From contig JACZTO010000002.1 in assembly GCA_022573655.1 (NCBI GenBank), forward strand, positions 62,001-126,000: a DNA stretch of 64,000 nucleotides, given 5' to 3'. This document shows positions 39,276-49,617 of this stretch, piece after piece. The notes under the pieces are model-generated. The model was not told where the DNA came from. It saw only the letters and a list, made by a program, of their open reading frames with translations, and made no database searches. This stretch comes from Pseudomonadota bacterium. GTDB taxonomy: Bacteria > Pseudomonadota > Gammaproteobacteria > Steroidobacterales > Woeseiaceae. Positions within the stretch are counted from its first letter, which is position 1. Each line of letters opens with the position of its first letter. The position numbers and the translations under genes are program-made.

Positions 39276-39632
39276 ATGCGCGAACTTAATTTCTTCATGT
39301 TGCTAGTCATCCTCGCGGCCATCGCAGGCTGCGCGGCCCACCCTGACCCCATAGTCGACATGCAAGGGGTGAACCCGGACCGGCTCGCCAAGGACTGGGA
39401 TGAAGGCGAGGGCTATAGTGAATAACTTCAGATAACCAAAGGTGTAGCCAAGGGCACGGCTGTCGGGGCCGGCGTCGGTGCTATCGGCGGTGCGATTAAC
39501 GGTGATGTCAGCCGCTCGGCTGCCAATGGCGCTTTGATAGGCGCGACACGTTCCGGCCTCGATGCCGATCGTGACAAACAGATGGTGTTCAAACGCTGTC
39601 TTCGCGGCCGAGGCTACCGCGTCCTCAACTAA
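39276..39632 (+). pseudogene. glycine-zipper family lipoprotein with one in-frame TAA at 39423-39425
   Basis: MRELNFFMLLVILAAIAGCAAHPDPIVDMQGVNPDRLAKDWDEGEGYSE*LQITKGVAKGTAVGAGVGAIGGAINGDVSRSAANGALIGATRSGLDADRDKQMVFKRCLRGRGYRVLN; same frame on both sides of the stop. Confidence 0.75.
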
Positions 39633-39696
39633 GGGAATCTCTTGACCGTGCAGCCGGCCAGAGTTACTGTGTTTATATACAGTACTGGAGCAAAGT

Positions 39697-40761
39697 ATGG
39701 CGGTGCAAGCACACAAAGGCCGCGGCGCGGTGTCCGCGCCCGAAGGTCGATTCAGCACGCAGCAAATCGATTTCAGTGCGCAAGAAGCCAATGCCAGAGC
39801 CCAGAAAAAACCGGACACCGTTCTCAGGGCTATGTCGGTCAGCCGCATTATCAGCAGCAACGAATCGCCTGACGTTCCGTTTGATCGCTCGATAAACCCG
39901 TACCAGGGTTGCGAGCATGGCTGCATTTACTGCTACGCGAGGCCAAGTCACAGCTACCTAGGACTTTCGCCCGGCCTCGACTTCGAGACCCGTATTTTTT
40001 ACAAACCTGACGCTGCAAAACGCCTGTTAGAAGAGTGGCAAAAACCCAATTACGAATGCAGGCCAATTACGATAGGCGCGAATACGGACCCTTATCAACC
40101 AGCGGACAAGTCACTGCAGATCACGCGGCAACTCCTGGAAATGTTTGTCAAATTTCGCCACCCGGTCAACTTGATTACCAAGAGCAACCTCATTTGCAGG
40201 GATATCGATCTCTTGAGCGACCTGGCGAGCGATGGATTGTGTTCTGTCGCGATTAGCCTGCCGACCATGGACTCAAAGTTAAAGCGTATTATGGAGCCGC
40301 GCGTTCCGGCAGCCGCGCTGCGGCTAAAGGCAATCAGTGAGTTGCACGCTCAAGCCATACCCACTAGCGTGCTGGTCGCTCCAATAATTCCCATGATCAA
40401 TGATGGCGAAATCGAACAAATCCTTGAGTCAGTCGCACTTGCCGGCGCCAGGCAAGCTCATTACATATTCCTGCGCCTGCCGAACGAAGTAAAAGGTCTG
40501 TTCGACGAGTGGCTTGTCGCACATTTTCCAGACCGCAGAGCACATGTCATGAGCCTGATACGACAAGCAAGCGGTGGCCGGGATTATGATCATCGCTTTG
40601 GCATCAGGCAGACAGGTCGCGGCCCTTACGCCGCCATGCTGGCAGCACGGTTCAAGAAAGCCTGCCGTCAATTCGGGCTGGAATCGGAGTCGTATCAAGA
40701 CACACTGGATTGCAGCCGGTTTCTGCATCCGGGCAGGCAACAATTGCTGCTCGATCTCTGA
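39697..40761 (+). CDS. PA0069-family radical SAM protein
   Basis: INPYQGCEHGCIYCYARPSHSYLGLSPGLDFETRIFYK (CxxxCxxC). Confidence 0.93.
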   Translation: MAVQAHKGRGAVSAPEGRFSTQQIDFSAQEANARAQKKPDTVLRAMSVSRIISSNESPDVPFDRSINPYQGCEHGCIYCYARPSHSYLGLSPGLDFETRIFYKPDAAKRLLEEWQKPNYECRPITIGANTDPYQPADKSLQITRQLLEMFVKFRHPVNLITKSNLICRDIDLLSDLASDGLCSVAISLPTMDSKLKRIMEPRVPAAALRLKAISELHAQAIPTSVLVAPIIPMINDGEIEQILESVALAGARQAHYIFLRLPNEVKGLFDEWLVAHFPDRRAHVMSLIRQASGGRDYDHRFGIRQTGRGPYAAMLAARFKKACRQFGLESESYQDTLDCSRFLHPGRQQLLLDL

Positions 40762-40921
40762 TTGGGCGCACAGCCCAGCTACCGTAGACAAGCATCAGTC
40801 GGTATAGTGACTCTGGCGCCGACAGCCCTGTATTTGCGAACTATTCGGCATGATTCCGGTCACATTTTAACGCCGGGATTGAATGCGAAGATTGTCAGGC
40901 ACAAGGGTAACCAGCACAGGA

Positions 40922-42406
40922 ATGATCAACATTATCAAATACATTGCGCTGCTCTTGATTCTTTTCATGGCCCAGGTGTGCCTGGCGCAACAGGTCGAAA
41001 CCGATGACGCTGCTACGCTGCTGGATCAGGTTGTACCCGTCGCGGACGACGACGCCGATTACGTCGACCAGGAAATCAGCACCAACGACCAAGATAAGAT
41101 CGATGGAGAGGAGCGCCTGCTCTCAGAGTTCGCACGCTACCGTCGCCTGCTCAATGAGGGTTCGCTTGACGAAGCCGACATAGCAGCCAAACGCATTGTC
41201 GAAATGGCCATCAGTGTATATGGACCGCAATCGCGGGAAACAGCAAGCGCGTTGAACAACCTGGGCATCGTTCAGCACGGCAATGAACAGTACGATGCGG
41301 CGATCCAGAACTTTACTTCCTCTATCGAGATTCTTGAAATCATCGAGGACCGCCTGAACGGGTCTTTGATTAACCCTCTGAAGGGCCTTGGCGCCGCGCA
41401 GCTGGGAAATGGTCGCCCGGATCAGGCACTAAAAACATTTACTCGCGCGGCGCACATTACGCACGTAAATGAGGGGCCGCATAATCTCGATCAAGTTGAA
41501 ATTCTGGAATCTCTGGCCGAAACCCAAATACGTATGGGTGAAGTGAAAGAAGCTCGGAAAATACTCAATCGAATTCACGGGCTGCATGTAAGACATTTCG
41601 AAGAAGACCCGATGGGCCTTTTGCCGTCGTTACTGAATCGAGCGTCCTGGCAACACCGCGCGGGTTACTTCAGCGATGAACGAGTGTCGTACCGCCGCGC
41701 GATTCGAATCGTTGAGGCCAGTTCAGGAAAATACGATCCACTGTTAATTGAACCGCTGCGACGACTTGGAGAATCCTTCTACTATATCGATAAGTCAGTC
41801 ATCACTACTCAACAGCAACGCCTGGGATCAGGGGGCGAAATATATTTCAAGCGCGCAGTACGAATCGCCGATCGGACCGAGGACCTCGATTGGCGTGAAA
41901 TGGCAAAGACCAAACTCGCCCTGGCAGACTATTTCATGTATATCGATGCACATTCTCGCGCCCGCAAAATCTATCGGGACGTATGGGAACGTCTTTCTAC
42001 AGGCGAAGAGCAGCTGGCTGCGAGAAGCGCGCTGCTGGAACAAGTAGTGCCGTTGCGCACGAATGACCTGCCATCCTTCGCCGGCACGTATCCAGCCGAT
42101 AGTGCGGAAAAGGTTGAAATGCATGTCGGCAAAATCATGGTCGACTACTCCGTATCTGACCGCGGCCGTGTTCGGAAATTGCGAACCGAGGCCATACCTC
42201 CTGAATTCACTGACATGCAACGCATAGTACACAGGGAAATTCGACGCCGTACTTATCGGCCTAAAATGGTCGAGGCTGTGCCGGTTGACGTAGACGGGAT
42301 AGTATTTGAGCATAATTTTTCCTATATGCAGGCAGACTTGGACGCATTGCTCGCAAAGAAGGCTGCTACTAACGAGGACAAGGGCAAGAAAGACAGCCGT
42401 GATTGA
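40922..42406 (+). CDS. exported tetratricopeptide repeat protein
   Basis: Signal peptide MINIIKYIALLLILFMAQVCLA; TPR-like segments (ETASALNNLGIVQHGNEQYDAAIQNFTSSIEI). Confidence 0.75.
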   Translation: MINIIKYIALLLILFMAQVCLAQQVETDDAATLLDQVVPVADDDADYVDQEISTNDQDKIDGEERLLSEFARYRRLLNEGSLDEADIAAKRIVEMAISVYGPQSRETASALNNLGIVQHGNEQYDAAIQNFTSSIEILEIIEDRLNGSLINPLKGLGAAQLGNGRPDQALKTFTRAAHITHVNEGPHNLDQVEILESLAETQIRMGEVKEARKILNRIHGLHVRHFEEDPMGLLPSLLNRASWQHRAGYFSDERVSYRRAIRIVEASSGKYDPLLIEPLRRLGESFYYIDKSVITTQQQRLGSGGEIYFKRAVRIADRTEDLDWREMAKTKLALADYFMYIDAHSRARKIYRDVWERLSTGEEQLAARSALLEQVVPLRTNDLPSFAGTYPADSAEKVEMHVGKIMVDYSVSDRGRVRKLRTEAIPPEFTDMQRIVHREIRRRTYRPKMVEAVPVDVDGIVFEHNFSYMQADLDALLAKKAATNEDKGKKDSRD

Positions 42407-42438
42407 ACGCTTCGGACGTTTCCGGTCTCGAGAATTCG

Positions 42439-43266
42439 ATGTCAAAGTTTCTCAACCTGTTGTTACTGATGTTCTGCCTGACCCCCGGTGTCGCGTACGC
42501 CGGCTGTAAAGACGACTGGATTTGCGTCGACGAAATACACAAGGACGGTGACGTCGAACTGCGCGCACGCAACCTGCGAAACTTTCCCATTACCTACACA
42601 TTGAACGTTCGGACGCGGAATTTTGCCGTGGCGGGCCCAAAGACAGTTACGCGAACGCTGGGCCCTGGAGAATCGGCGCAGGTCATGTTGCTTGACCATC
42701 GTGCTGGCGGTGGCAAGGGTTTCTATCGATACAATTATGAGTGGACGGTCGGCAGAATCGACGCCAGGCACGACGATGAGCAGCTCTATGCACTGCCCTA
42801 TTCTGCAGGTCGTTCCTACCGAGTCCTGCAGGGTTATCGATCGCGATTCAGCCATGGAGGTCGCGAGGAATTTGCGGTCGACTTTGATATGCCGGAGGGA
42901 ACTCCGGTGCACGCGGCAAGGTCCGGCACGGTCGCTCGTGTCGTAGAACGTCACTCAAAGGGCTGCTGGAAGACGGGTTGTGGTGAATACGCCAACTACG
43001 TCGTCGTTTTACACGATGACGGTACCACCGGCGAGTACTATCATTTGCAGCATAATGGCGTGCTTGTGGACGCCGGAGACAGCGTAGTGCGCGGACAGCA
43101 AATCGGTTTGTCAGGCAACACGGGGCACACAACGATGGCGCACCTGCATTTCGCGGTGTATCGCGCCATTGACTGGGGACATACGCAGTCAATTGCAGTG
43201 CGCTTTCAAAGCGCTGACGGTATTATTGACCGACCGCGTCGCGGCGCTCGCTACCAGGCTCAGTAG
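42439..43266 (+). CDS. M23 family metallopeptidase
   Basis: [26 protein letters not shown]...[41 protein letters not shown]. Confidence 0.92.
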   Translation: MSKFLNLLLLMFCLTPGVAYAGCKDDWICVDEIHKDGDVELRARNLRNFPITYTLNVRTRNFAVAGPKTVTRTLGPGESAQVMLLDHRAGGGKGFYRYNYEWTVGRIDARHDDEQLYALPYSAGRSYRVLQGYRSRFSHGGREEFAVDFDMPEGTPVHAARSGTVARVVERHSKGCWKTGCGEYANYVVVLHDDGTTGEYYHLQHNGVLVDAGDSVVRGQQIGLSGNTGHTTMAHLHFAVYRAIDWGHTQSIAVRFQSADGIIDRPRRGARYQAQ

Positions 43267-43279
43267 AGAAACTAAACAT

Positions 43280-43888
43280 ATGAATCACACAGCCATGCCA
43301 CGATTAGGCAACCATTTCGTAAACGGCAATCCCGTGCAGGGACCGTTTGAGCAGCACCTTGAACAGGCAGTATTTGCGATGGGTTGCTTTTGGGGCGCCG
43401 AACAACTTTTTTGGCAAACCGACGGTGTTTTTTCGACGGCTGCCGGGTATGCCGGTGGCGATGTTGCGGATCCTGACTATCACGCTGTGTGCGGCGGTGA
43501 AACCGGTCATGCCGAAGTCGTGCTTGTTATTTACGACCCGGCCGAGGTCAGCTACTCGCACTTGCTCAAACTTTTTTGGGAAAGCCATGACCCGACTCAG
43601 GGCATGCGTCAGGGTAACGACATAGGCAGCCAGTATCGCTCGGCGATCTTCGCTGTCGACGACGCCCAGTATGATGCGGCCTTGCACTCAATGGCTGCGT
43701 ATCAAACCGGCCTGACTGCGGCCGGGCGCGGTGAGATTACGACGCAGGTCGCGACGCTGGATACTTTCTACTACGCCGAGGAATACCACCAGCAATACCT
43801 CGCGAAAAATCCCGGTGGCTATTGCGGGTTGAGTGGTACAGGCGTGAGTTGCCCTGTCGGCCTCGACCTCGACAAGAAGACTGCGTAG
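43280..43888 (+). CDS. msrA: peptide-methionine (S)-S-oxide reductase MsrA
   Basis: [16 protein letters not shown]...GYAGG...[17 protein letters not shown]...[20 protein letters not shown]. Confidence 0.96.
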   Translation: MNHTAMPRLGNHFVNGNPVQGPFEQHLEQAVFAMGCFWGAEQLFWQTDGVFSTAAGYAGGDVADPDYHAVCGGETGHAEVVLVIYDPAEVSYSHLLKLFWESHDPTQGMRQGNDIGSQYRSAIFAVDDAQYDAALHSMAAYQTGLTAAGRGEITTQVATLDTFYYAEEYHQQYLAKNPGGYCGLSGTGVSCPVGLDLDKKTA

Positions 43889-43918
43889 CATTGCTCGCTC
43901 GGATCGAGGGAGGCGCCG

Positions 43919-44524
43919 GTGGCTGCAAAGAAGAAAAAACAACCCAAACCACGTAAACCGAGCCGCCAACAGGCCGAGGACGCGGTTCGCACTTTATTGT
44001 TGTGGGCAGGTGAAGATACGCGTCGTGAGGGTCTGGTTGATACGCCAAAGAGAGTCGCGCTCGCCTACGAAGACTGGTTCAGCGGCTACAAGGTAAATCC
44101 CGTCGAATATCTTCAACGGACCTTTGAAGAGGTCGATGGTTACGACGAGATGATCGTCCTCCGAGATATCGAATTCGAATCACATTGCGAACACCATATG
44201 GCACCCATTATTGGCAGAGCGCACGTCGGCTATTTACCGAACCACAAGGTCGTTGGCATCAGCAAGCTCGCTCGAGTCGTTGAGGCATTTGCCCGTCGCT
44301 TTCAGGTCCAGGAGAAAATGACCGCGCAGATCGCGAACTGTGTTCAGGATGTACTGCAACCCAAAGGCGTCGGTATAGTGATTGAAGCAACACATCAATG
44401 TATGACGACACGTGGCATTCACAAATCCGCCGTGACCATGGTCACCAGCCAGATGCTCGGAACTTTTCGCAAGGACGCGCGAACTCGCGACGAATTCCTG
44501 CGCATGATCGAAGCAAGACGCTAA
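43919..44524 (+). CDS. folE: GTP cyclohydrolase I (GTG start)
   Basis: [59 protein letters not shown]. Confidence 0.96.
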   Translation: MAAKKKKQPKPRKPSRQQAEDAVRTLLLWAGEDTRREGLVDTPKRVALAYEDWFSGYKVNPVEYLQRTFEEVDGYDEMIVLRDIEFESHCEHHMAPIIGRAHVGYLPNHKVVGISKLARVVEAFARRFQVQEKMTAQIANCVQDVLQPKGVGIVIEATHQCMTTRGIHKSAVTMVTSQMLGTFRKDARTRDEFLRMIEARR

Positions 44525-44535
44525 GCAGTCGCAAC

Positions 44536-45618
44536 ATGAAAAAGACTTTCGCTGTCGCGACAATAATTTTCTCGGCCGCCGCGGCGTATTTTCTGCTCTG
44601 GCCCGTACCGGTAGACCCTGTCGCATGGCAGGCACCCACCGACCGCGGCTATATTGATCCGTATGCGATAAACGACCGCCTCAAGATCGCAACCGCTATC
44701 AACCTCGGCAATTACGAGGGCCCTGAAGACGCGACTATTGGTATTGACGGGCGCATCTACGCAACGACCGGCAACGGAAAAATAATCCGCATTCAGAATC
44801 GCGGTATACGCGTGTTTGCCAATCCGGGCGGCAGACCGTTGGGGATAGAAACGGACCACGACGGCTCTCTGGTTATAGCGAATGCAACGATCGGCATACA
44901 ACGCGTCTCACTCGACGGGGACGTGACAACGCTGCTCGATACGGTAGACGGCCAACCGCTGGTATTCGCGAATAATCTCGGTATCGGTCCGGACCGCACG
45001 ATTTATTTTAGTGAGTCCACCAGCAAGTTCGGCGCCGAGGAATTCGATGGGCCGCTAAGTGCTACTTTGCTCGACATCATGGAACATGGTGGGCACGGAC
45101 GTGTTTTTTCTCTAGACCCGTCATCTGGAGACGTGCAGACATTAATGCGTAATCTCAATTACGCCAACGGGGTCGCGGTCAGTAAGGATGGCAGTTTTCT
45201 GGTCGTTGCAGAGATGGGGCACTACCGGATACTCAAGCACTGGCTGACAGGCGAAAAAAAGGGAGTGACCGAAGTGCTGATCGACAACCTTCCTGGATTT
45301 CCGGACAACATCAAGAATGGCATCAATGGGCGATTCTGGGTTGGCTTCGCGGCGCCGCGGAATCAGCTGCTGGACAGCCTGGCCGAAAAACCGTTCCTGC
45401 GCAGGCTCGTACAACGCCTCCCGGTCGGCCTCCGACCCAACGCTGAACCTTTTTCCCATGTCATCGCATTCAATGGCGATGGCGACGTGCTGATGAATTT
45501 ACACGACCCGGACGTACGATTTGCGACGTTGACGGGAGTTCTCGAGACGCGCGACGCCTTATACCTGACCATGCTGTTCGGCAATCAACTCGCAAGAATC
45601 GACAAGCGCGACCTTTGA
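44536..45618 (+). CDS. strictosidine synthase / SMP-30-like beta-propeller protein
   Basis: MKKTFAVATIIFSAAAAYF...GPEDATIGIDGRIYATTGNGKIIRI...NGVAVSKDGSFLVVAEMGHYRILKHWLTG. Confidence 0.85.
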   Translation: MKKTFAVATIIFSAAAAYFLLWPVPVDPVAWQAPTDRGYIDPYAINDRLKIATAINLGNYEGPEDATIGIDGRIYATTGNGKIIRIQNRGIRVFANPGGRPLGIETDHDGSLVIANATIGIQRVSLDGDVTTLLDTVDGQPLVFANNLGIGPDRTIYFSESTSKFGAEEFDGPLSATLLDIMEHGGHGRVFSLDPSSGDVQTLMRNLNYANGVAVSKDGSFLVVAEMGHYRILKHWLTGEKKGVTEVLIDNLPGFPDNIKNGINGRFWVGFAAPRNQLLDSLAEKPFLRRLVQRLPVGLRPNAEPFSHVIAFNGDGDVLMNLHDPDVRFATLTGVLETRDALYLTMLFGNQLARIDKRDL

Positions 45619-45634
45619 GGAGATGACCCGGCGC

Positions 45635-45826
45635 ATGGATGGGTTTTTCTCAGAACTCAAACGACGTAACGTATTCCGGGTTGCCGGCATGTATGCCGTA
45701 GTCGGCTGGATACTTGCACAGATCGCGACAACGCTCGAAGAGTCGCTCGACCTCCCTGCCTGGTTAGTAAGAGATCGCAATCTTCCCCCGCGCTGCGCAA
45801 CTCTTCATCGGGATGTACACCGCTGA
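45635..45826 (+). pseudogene. N-terminal remnant of a TPR/TolB-like (adenylate-cyclase-associated) regulator
   Basis: MDGFFSELKRRNVFRVAGMYAVVGWILAQIATTLEESLDLPAWL resembles the N-terminus of the full-length gene at 55592-57790 (SELKRRNVFRVAAAYLVVGWLLTEVLTTILPTFGAPDWAV), then ends after an unrelated tail. Confidence 0.7.
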
Positions 45827-46036
45827 GGCTTCGAGAATTGCCAGGTGCTCGCGAAACCTTGCCTCGTCAGACTGACAACGCTGCGCCAGCTTTTCGGCCA
45901 TGTCGATGTCGGCCAGGCTGACTGCCCTGTAGTCGATCGGTAATGCCGATTCCGGTGCCGGCGCCTCGCCACAGGACGCCAGTGTTGCTGCCAACGCCAA
46001 ACCTGCAGATATCTCGCAGTAATTGCGGAAACTCAT
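45764..46036 (-). CDS. small hypothetical lipoprotein, possibly truncated
   Basis: Lipobox LAATLASCGEAPAPES; 90 aa; 3' end overlaps the remnant at 45635-45826. Confidence 0.45.
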   Translation of the reverse strand: MSFRNYCEISAGLALAATLASCGEAPAPESALPIDYRAVSLADIDMAEKLAQRCQSDEARFREHLAILEASAVYIPMKSCAARGKIAISY

Positions 46037-46112
46037 CGTTATTCCTTGTTCTTGATTTTTCGGTTCTAGATTCTCAGTGCGGCAGCATCGCTACTCTCAT
46101 TCTATTCGAGCC

Positions 46113-47798
46113 CTATTCGAGCCCTAGTTCTGCGATGCCTTGTTGAAAAGTGATGTCCACCGGAATACTGGCGTTCGTCAGTCGATCGAGATCCGCTTGC
46201 AGTTGCTCGGAGATAACGCCCTTCGTCTCGAGCAGTTCCCTCGCGCCGTCGTAATCACCGTCGCCCTGCAGCGTTAGCAGCAGTCGTGATAAATCGGTCA
46301 TTGCCGAAGCCATGCGCTCGAAATCGACGCGATACTTTCCCGTCTCTGCGTCGCGCTCGAAGGCGCCGCTGTCCAGGAAGAAATTGAAGCGCACCATGTT
46401 TGCCTTGCCGTGTGCGCTGGCCGCGCCAAAGCGAATGGAGCGGAATACGCTGGTCATGAACGTCACGTAGTAGTCGTGCAGATCGACATCGCCCAATTCG
46501 CCCGCTTTGTGCAGCTCCGTAATCATGTACAGGCCCAGAATATCGGCCTTGCCCTCTTCCATGCTTGACGCGGTTTCCAGCAATACCTCACGCACGGTGC
46601 CACGACCGTCTATGGTGTTCTTGATACCCAGGCCGTGCGCGACTTCATGGAACATTGTGTTCGCAAAAAACGCGTCGAAGGTAATGTGGCCGCGCTGCGA
46701 TTCATCTATGAGTTCGTCGGCGATCGGCTCAAGAATCTTGTCGAACTTGGCGCGCATTGCATTCTTGAGCTGTAACCTGCGCGTGCCGCGCGTGAGCTGC
46801 ACTTCCTCGTCGTTGGGCAGGTTGATGGCAATCGTCTTGGAGCCCGCGTTGCTGTGGCCCGCGTAGTAGACAACGTCATAAGCGTTCAGATCCGAGTCGG
46901 TACCGGGTGTCTCCCATTTATATTCGTCGGAAACGGGTAAGCCCTTTTGCAATTGTGGCAAAAAATCGGCAAATCGACTCAGCCGGTCACTCCACTCGTG
47001 ATCCTTGATGAGAACGTAAGCCTCGTAGGCCGCCCGGTAGCCGAATAAACGATCTTCATAGGTTTCAATCGGACCAATCACAATGTCTATGTCGTTGTCA
47101 CGCACGTCCATCCAGTACATGTCACTGACCTGAAACTCATCGCTGATCAACGCGGCAGCGCGCAGTTTCAGGTAATTCGCGAAATCGGTACTTTCAGCAT
47201 GCTTTGCTGCGCTGCGCAGCAGCAAAGCCGCTTTTTTGAGCTCCTCGGCATAGGCAACGTGGTAGGGAATCAGCCGCAGGCTGCCGTCGGCGTTGCGCCG
47301 GATCAGGGAATACAGTCCAACCTTGCCCGGCAAGTAGGCCTGCTCAAACTCTTCTTTGCTCATGTCCGCCGGGTAAATATTCGCACCGAGCGGTTTGGCG
47401 CCTACGCCCTCGATAAAAGGCTTGTCGTCGTCGAGCCTGTCCCAGGGACCGTAATTCAGCTCAGCAAAGCGCCTGGTATCAACGTCGGCAATGGAGTCCA
47501 GCCATGCTTCATGATCTTCGCCGTAGGCTTGCTTCCAATACAGGTCATCCATGATCTGAGACGCGTCAATCAAGATCTTGATCATTTCGCGCTGCTTGTC
47601 GCTGAGCTCTCCAAGGTCCGCGGTCAACTGGAAGTCGGCGTAAATCTCGGGCCGCGGTGCAACGGTTGTCAATGGCGCAACAATTGCGACCGGGGGCGCT
47701 TCGCCGCCACAGGATGCAAGTATGGCGGATACGAAAAGAGCGCCCATTGGGCGCCAGAATGTCCTGAAAATCACGGCTTTACCTTGAGGCAATTTCAA
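46113..47798 (-). CDS. dipeptidyl-peptidase III (M49)-like zinc peptidase lipoprotein
   Basis: FHEVAHGLGIKNTIDGRGTVREVLLETASSMEEGKADILGLYM (HExxH and EExxxD); lipobox ILASCGGE. Confidence 0.85.
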   Translation of the reverse strand: MKLPQGKAVIFRTFWRPMGALFVSAILASCGGEAPPVAIVAPLTTVAPRPEIYADFQLTADLGELSDKQREMIKILIDASQIMDDLYWKQAYGEDHEAWLDSIADVDTRRFAELNYGPWDRLDDDKPFIEGVGAKPLGANIYPADMSKEEFEQAYLPGKVGLYSLIRRNADGSLRLIPYHVAYAEELKKAALLLRSAAKHAESTDFANYLKLRAAALISDEFQVSDMYWMDVRDNDIDIVIGPIETYEDRLFGYRAAYEAYVLIKDHEWSDRLSRFADFLPQLQKGLPVSDEYKWETPGTDSDLNAYDVVYYAGHSNAGSKTIAINLPNDEEVQLTRGTRRLQLKNAMRAKFDKILEPIADELIDESQRGHITFDAFFANTMFHEVAHGLGIKNTIDGRGTVREVLLETASSMEEGKADILGLYMITELHKAGELGDVDLHDYYVTFMTSVFRSIRFGAASAHGKANMVRFNFFLDSGAFERDAETGKYRVDFERMASAMTDLSRLLLTLQGDGDYDGARELLETKGVISEQLQADLDRLTNASIPVDITFQQGIAELGLE

Positions 47799-48043
47799 TC
47801 GACTATTATTGCACAGTGGGCCGTGCCTGGATCGGTGGCCATCAACTGCAGCCGGCCCGGTTGATCATTCGCATTTATTCCAGCAGCGCCCTGCATTGCC
47901 TGCCTAACAGCCGCAGCCGTGGTGCCGGCAGTTCGACGACGCCAATCGGCAGTTCATTGCTGGATGCTGTCATGCATTGTCCCCAAGGATTGTCATCTGT
48001 GGAATAATCCTGCCCGGAAGGAACGCATACGGGAAGAATTTAG

Positions 48044-49057
48044 GTGCAAAAACTAGTTTACGGAGTCGGTGCCCTGGTTGCGCTGCTTATTATGATTGGC
48101 TTCGCCCTGCCGAGCAGCAATCGGGTGGAAGTCAGCATTGAAATCGACGCCTATCCGGCGACGGTATTTGCGCTCGTCAATGACTTCCGGCGCTTTTCGC
48201 TTTGGTCGCCATGGTCGGATACCGATCCGAACGCCCGCATCATCTATTCCGGCGCCAATCGCGGCGTGGGAGCGAGCATGACCTGGGACGGTGCCATTAT
48301 CGGTAGCGGCACGCAGATCATTGTTGAAAGCCGACCTTATGAGCACGTGCAAATTGTCATGAGTCGCGGTGAGCCTGCCGAGTCGCAATCCTGGTTCAAC
48401 CTGGTTCCTGGCACAGGCACCACGATTGTGACGTGGGGATTCGAGACTGATTATGGTTTGAATATTGTCGCTCGCTACTTCTCGCCGATGCTCGGCAGCA
48501 TCGTTGCGCGCGACTACCACAACGGCCTGGCGCAGCTAAAACGGCTGGCGGAGAGCCTGCCCGCGGCCGATTTCAGCGATTTGGAGATCGAGCATATCTT
48601 TGTCGAGGCCACAGATATTGCCTTTCTGACGGCCAAATCGAGGCCGGAGCCCGCTGCAATTTCCGCGGCCATGGCCAAAGCATATTTCCAGATTCTGAAC
48701 TTCATCGACAAACATGATCTCGAAGAAGCGGGCGCACCGTTATCCATCACTCGCGACTTCAACGGCTCGCAACTCGTGTTCGATGCGGCGATTCCGGTGC
48801 GCGGGGCCAATGTGGACACGCCGCGCGACGGCGTCGGAGTAAGGCTGGGTTCTACCTACGCGGGATCTGTGCTCCGGGTCAGGCACGTAGGATCCTACCG
48901 GCGACTGACCGCAACGCATCAGAAAATATCAGCCTACCTGATGGCGCTGGGAATCGAGCGCAATGGCGCCGTGTGGGAATCTTACGTGAGCGACCCGCGT
49001 CAGGTGGCGGAGGATGACCTGCTGACCTACGTTTACTACCCGATTAAACCGATTTGA
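48044..49057 (+). CDS. SRPBCC family protein with GyrI-like C-terminal domain (GTG start)
   Basis: VEVSIEIDAYPATVFALVNDFRRFSLWSPWSDTDPNARIIYSGANRGVGASMTW...; C-terminal RVRHVGSYRRLTATHQKISAYLMALG. Confidence 0.8.
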   Translation: MQKLVYGVGALVALLIMIGFALPSSNRVEVSIEIDAYPATVFALVNDFRRFSLWSPWSDTDPNARIIYSGANRGVGASMTWDGAIIGSGTQIIVESRPYEHVQIVMSRGEPAESQSWFNLVPGTGTTIVTWGFETDYGLNIVARYFSPMLGSIVARDYHNGLAQLKRLAESLPAADFSDLEIEHIFVEATDIAFLTAKSRPEPAAISAAMAKAYFQILNFIDKHDLEEAGAPLSITRDFNGSQLVFDAAIPVRGANVDTPRDGVGVRLGSTYAGSVLRVRHVGSYRRLTATHQKISAYLMALGIERNGAVWESYVSDPRQVAEDDLLTYVYYPIKPI

Positions 49058-49421
49058 CGAGAAATGGCGGTACCCTGGATTCCTGACCATCCATCAGCGG
49101 CAGGCTTACCTGGGTGTCGTCCCGCAGCCGGGACAGTTCGCCGTAAAGGGTCACCATGGCCGCTGCGCAGTCGCTGGCTTCGACAAGCGACATTTTTCTG
49201 ACCGTTGCACAAGTAGAGCCTTCGCCGTTCGCCGGTATTACATAGCGCATTTTCAGCCTGAGATCAGAGAAAGACTGCTGTGCCGCAGGCGGTATTTCAT
49301 CTTCACTAATATTGGCGAGGTTGTCCTCGAAGGCCTTGATTAGCCTTTGTTTTATATGACCATGCCCAGCCAGCACTGTGAGTGCGGCGTGAAAGCGATC
49401 GACGTGGTTCGTCATTGTCAC
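49044..49421 (-). CDS. hypothetical protein
   Basis: 125-aa ORF, 3' end overlaps the 48044-49057 gene; no recognised family. Confidence 0.5.
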   Translation of the reverse strand: MTMTNHVDRFHAALTVLAGHGHIKQRLIKAFEDNLANISEDEIPPAAQQSFSDLRLKMRYVIPANGEGSTCATVRKMSLVEASDCAAAMVTLYGELSRLRDDTQVSLPLMDGQESRVPPFLVKSV

Positions 49422-49617
49422 TCCAGCGTTTCGTTATTATCTTGCCGCCATAGTTTCGCGGCTATTGTTACGCTTTTCTTGTTGGAGTTGGGTCCTTCCT
49501 GTGGTCCGGCCCCCTGCAGAGCCGCAGTTCCCTCTACTACTCCGTACCTTTCAGAATCTTGCGTCGTAAATTTATAACAGAGATTGCAGAGCTCGCGCAA
49601 GTCCAATTATTCGCCGG

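Noticed and set aside
39303-39951. minus-strand ORFs 39303-39926 and 39673-39951
   Set aside because: Antisense to the glycine-zipper lipoprotein and the radical SAM gene; low-complexity composition, no domain.
49418-49606. 62-aa minus ORF between the hypothetical gene and the MBOAT-linked gene
   Set aside because: Short, no signal or domain, overlaps intergenic DNA; not supportable as a gene.
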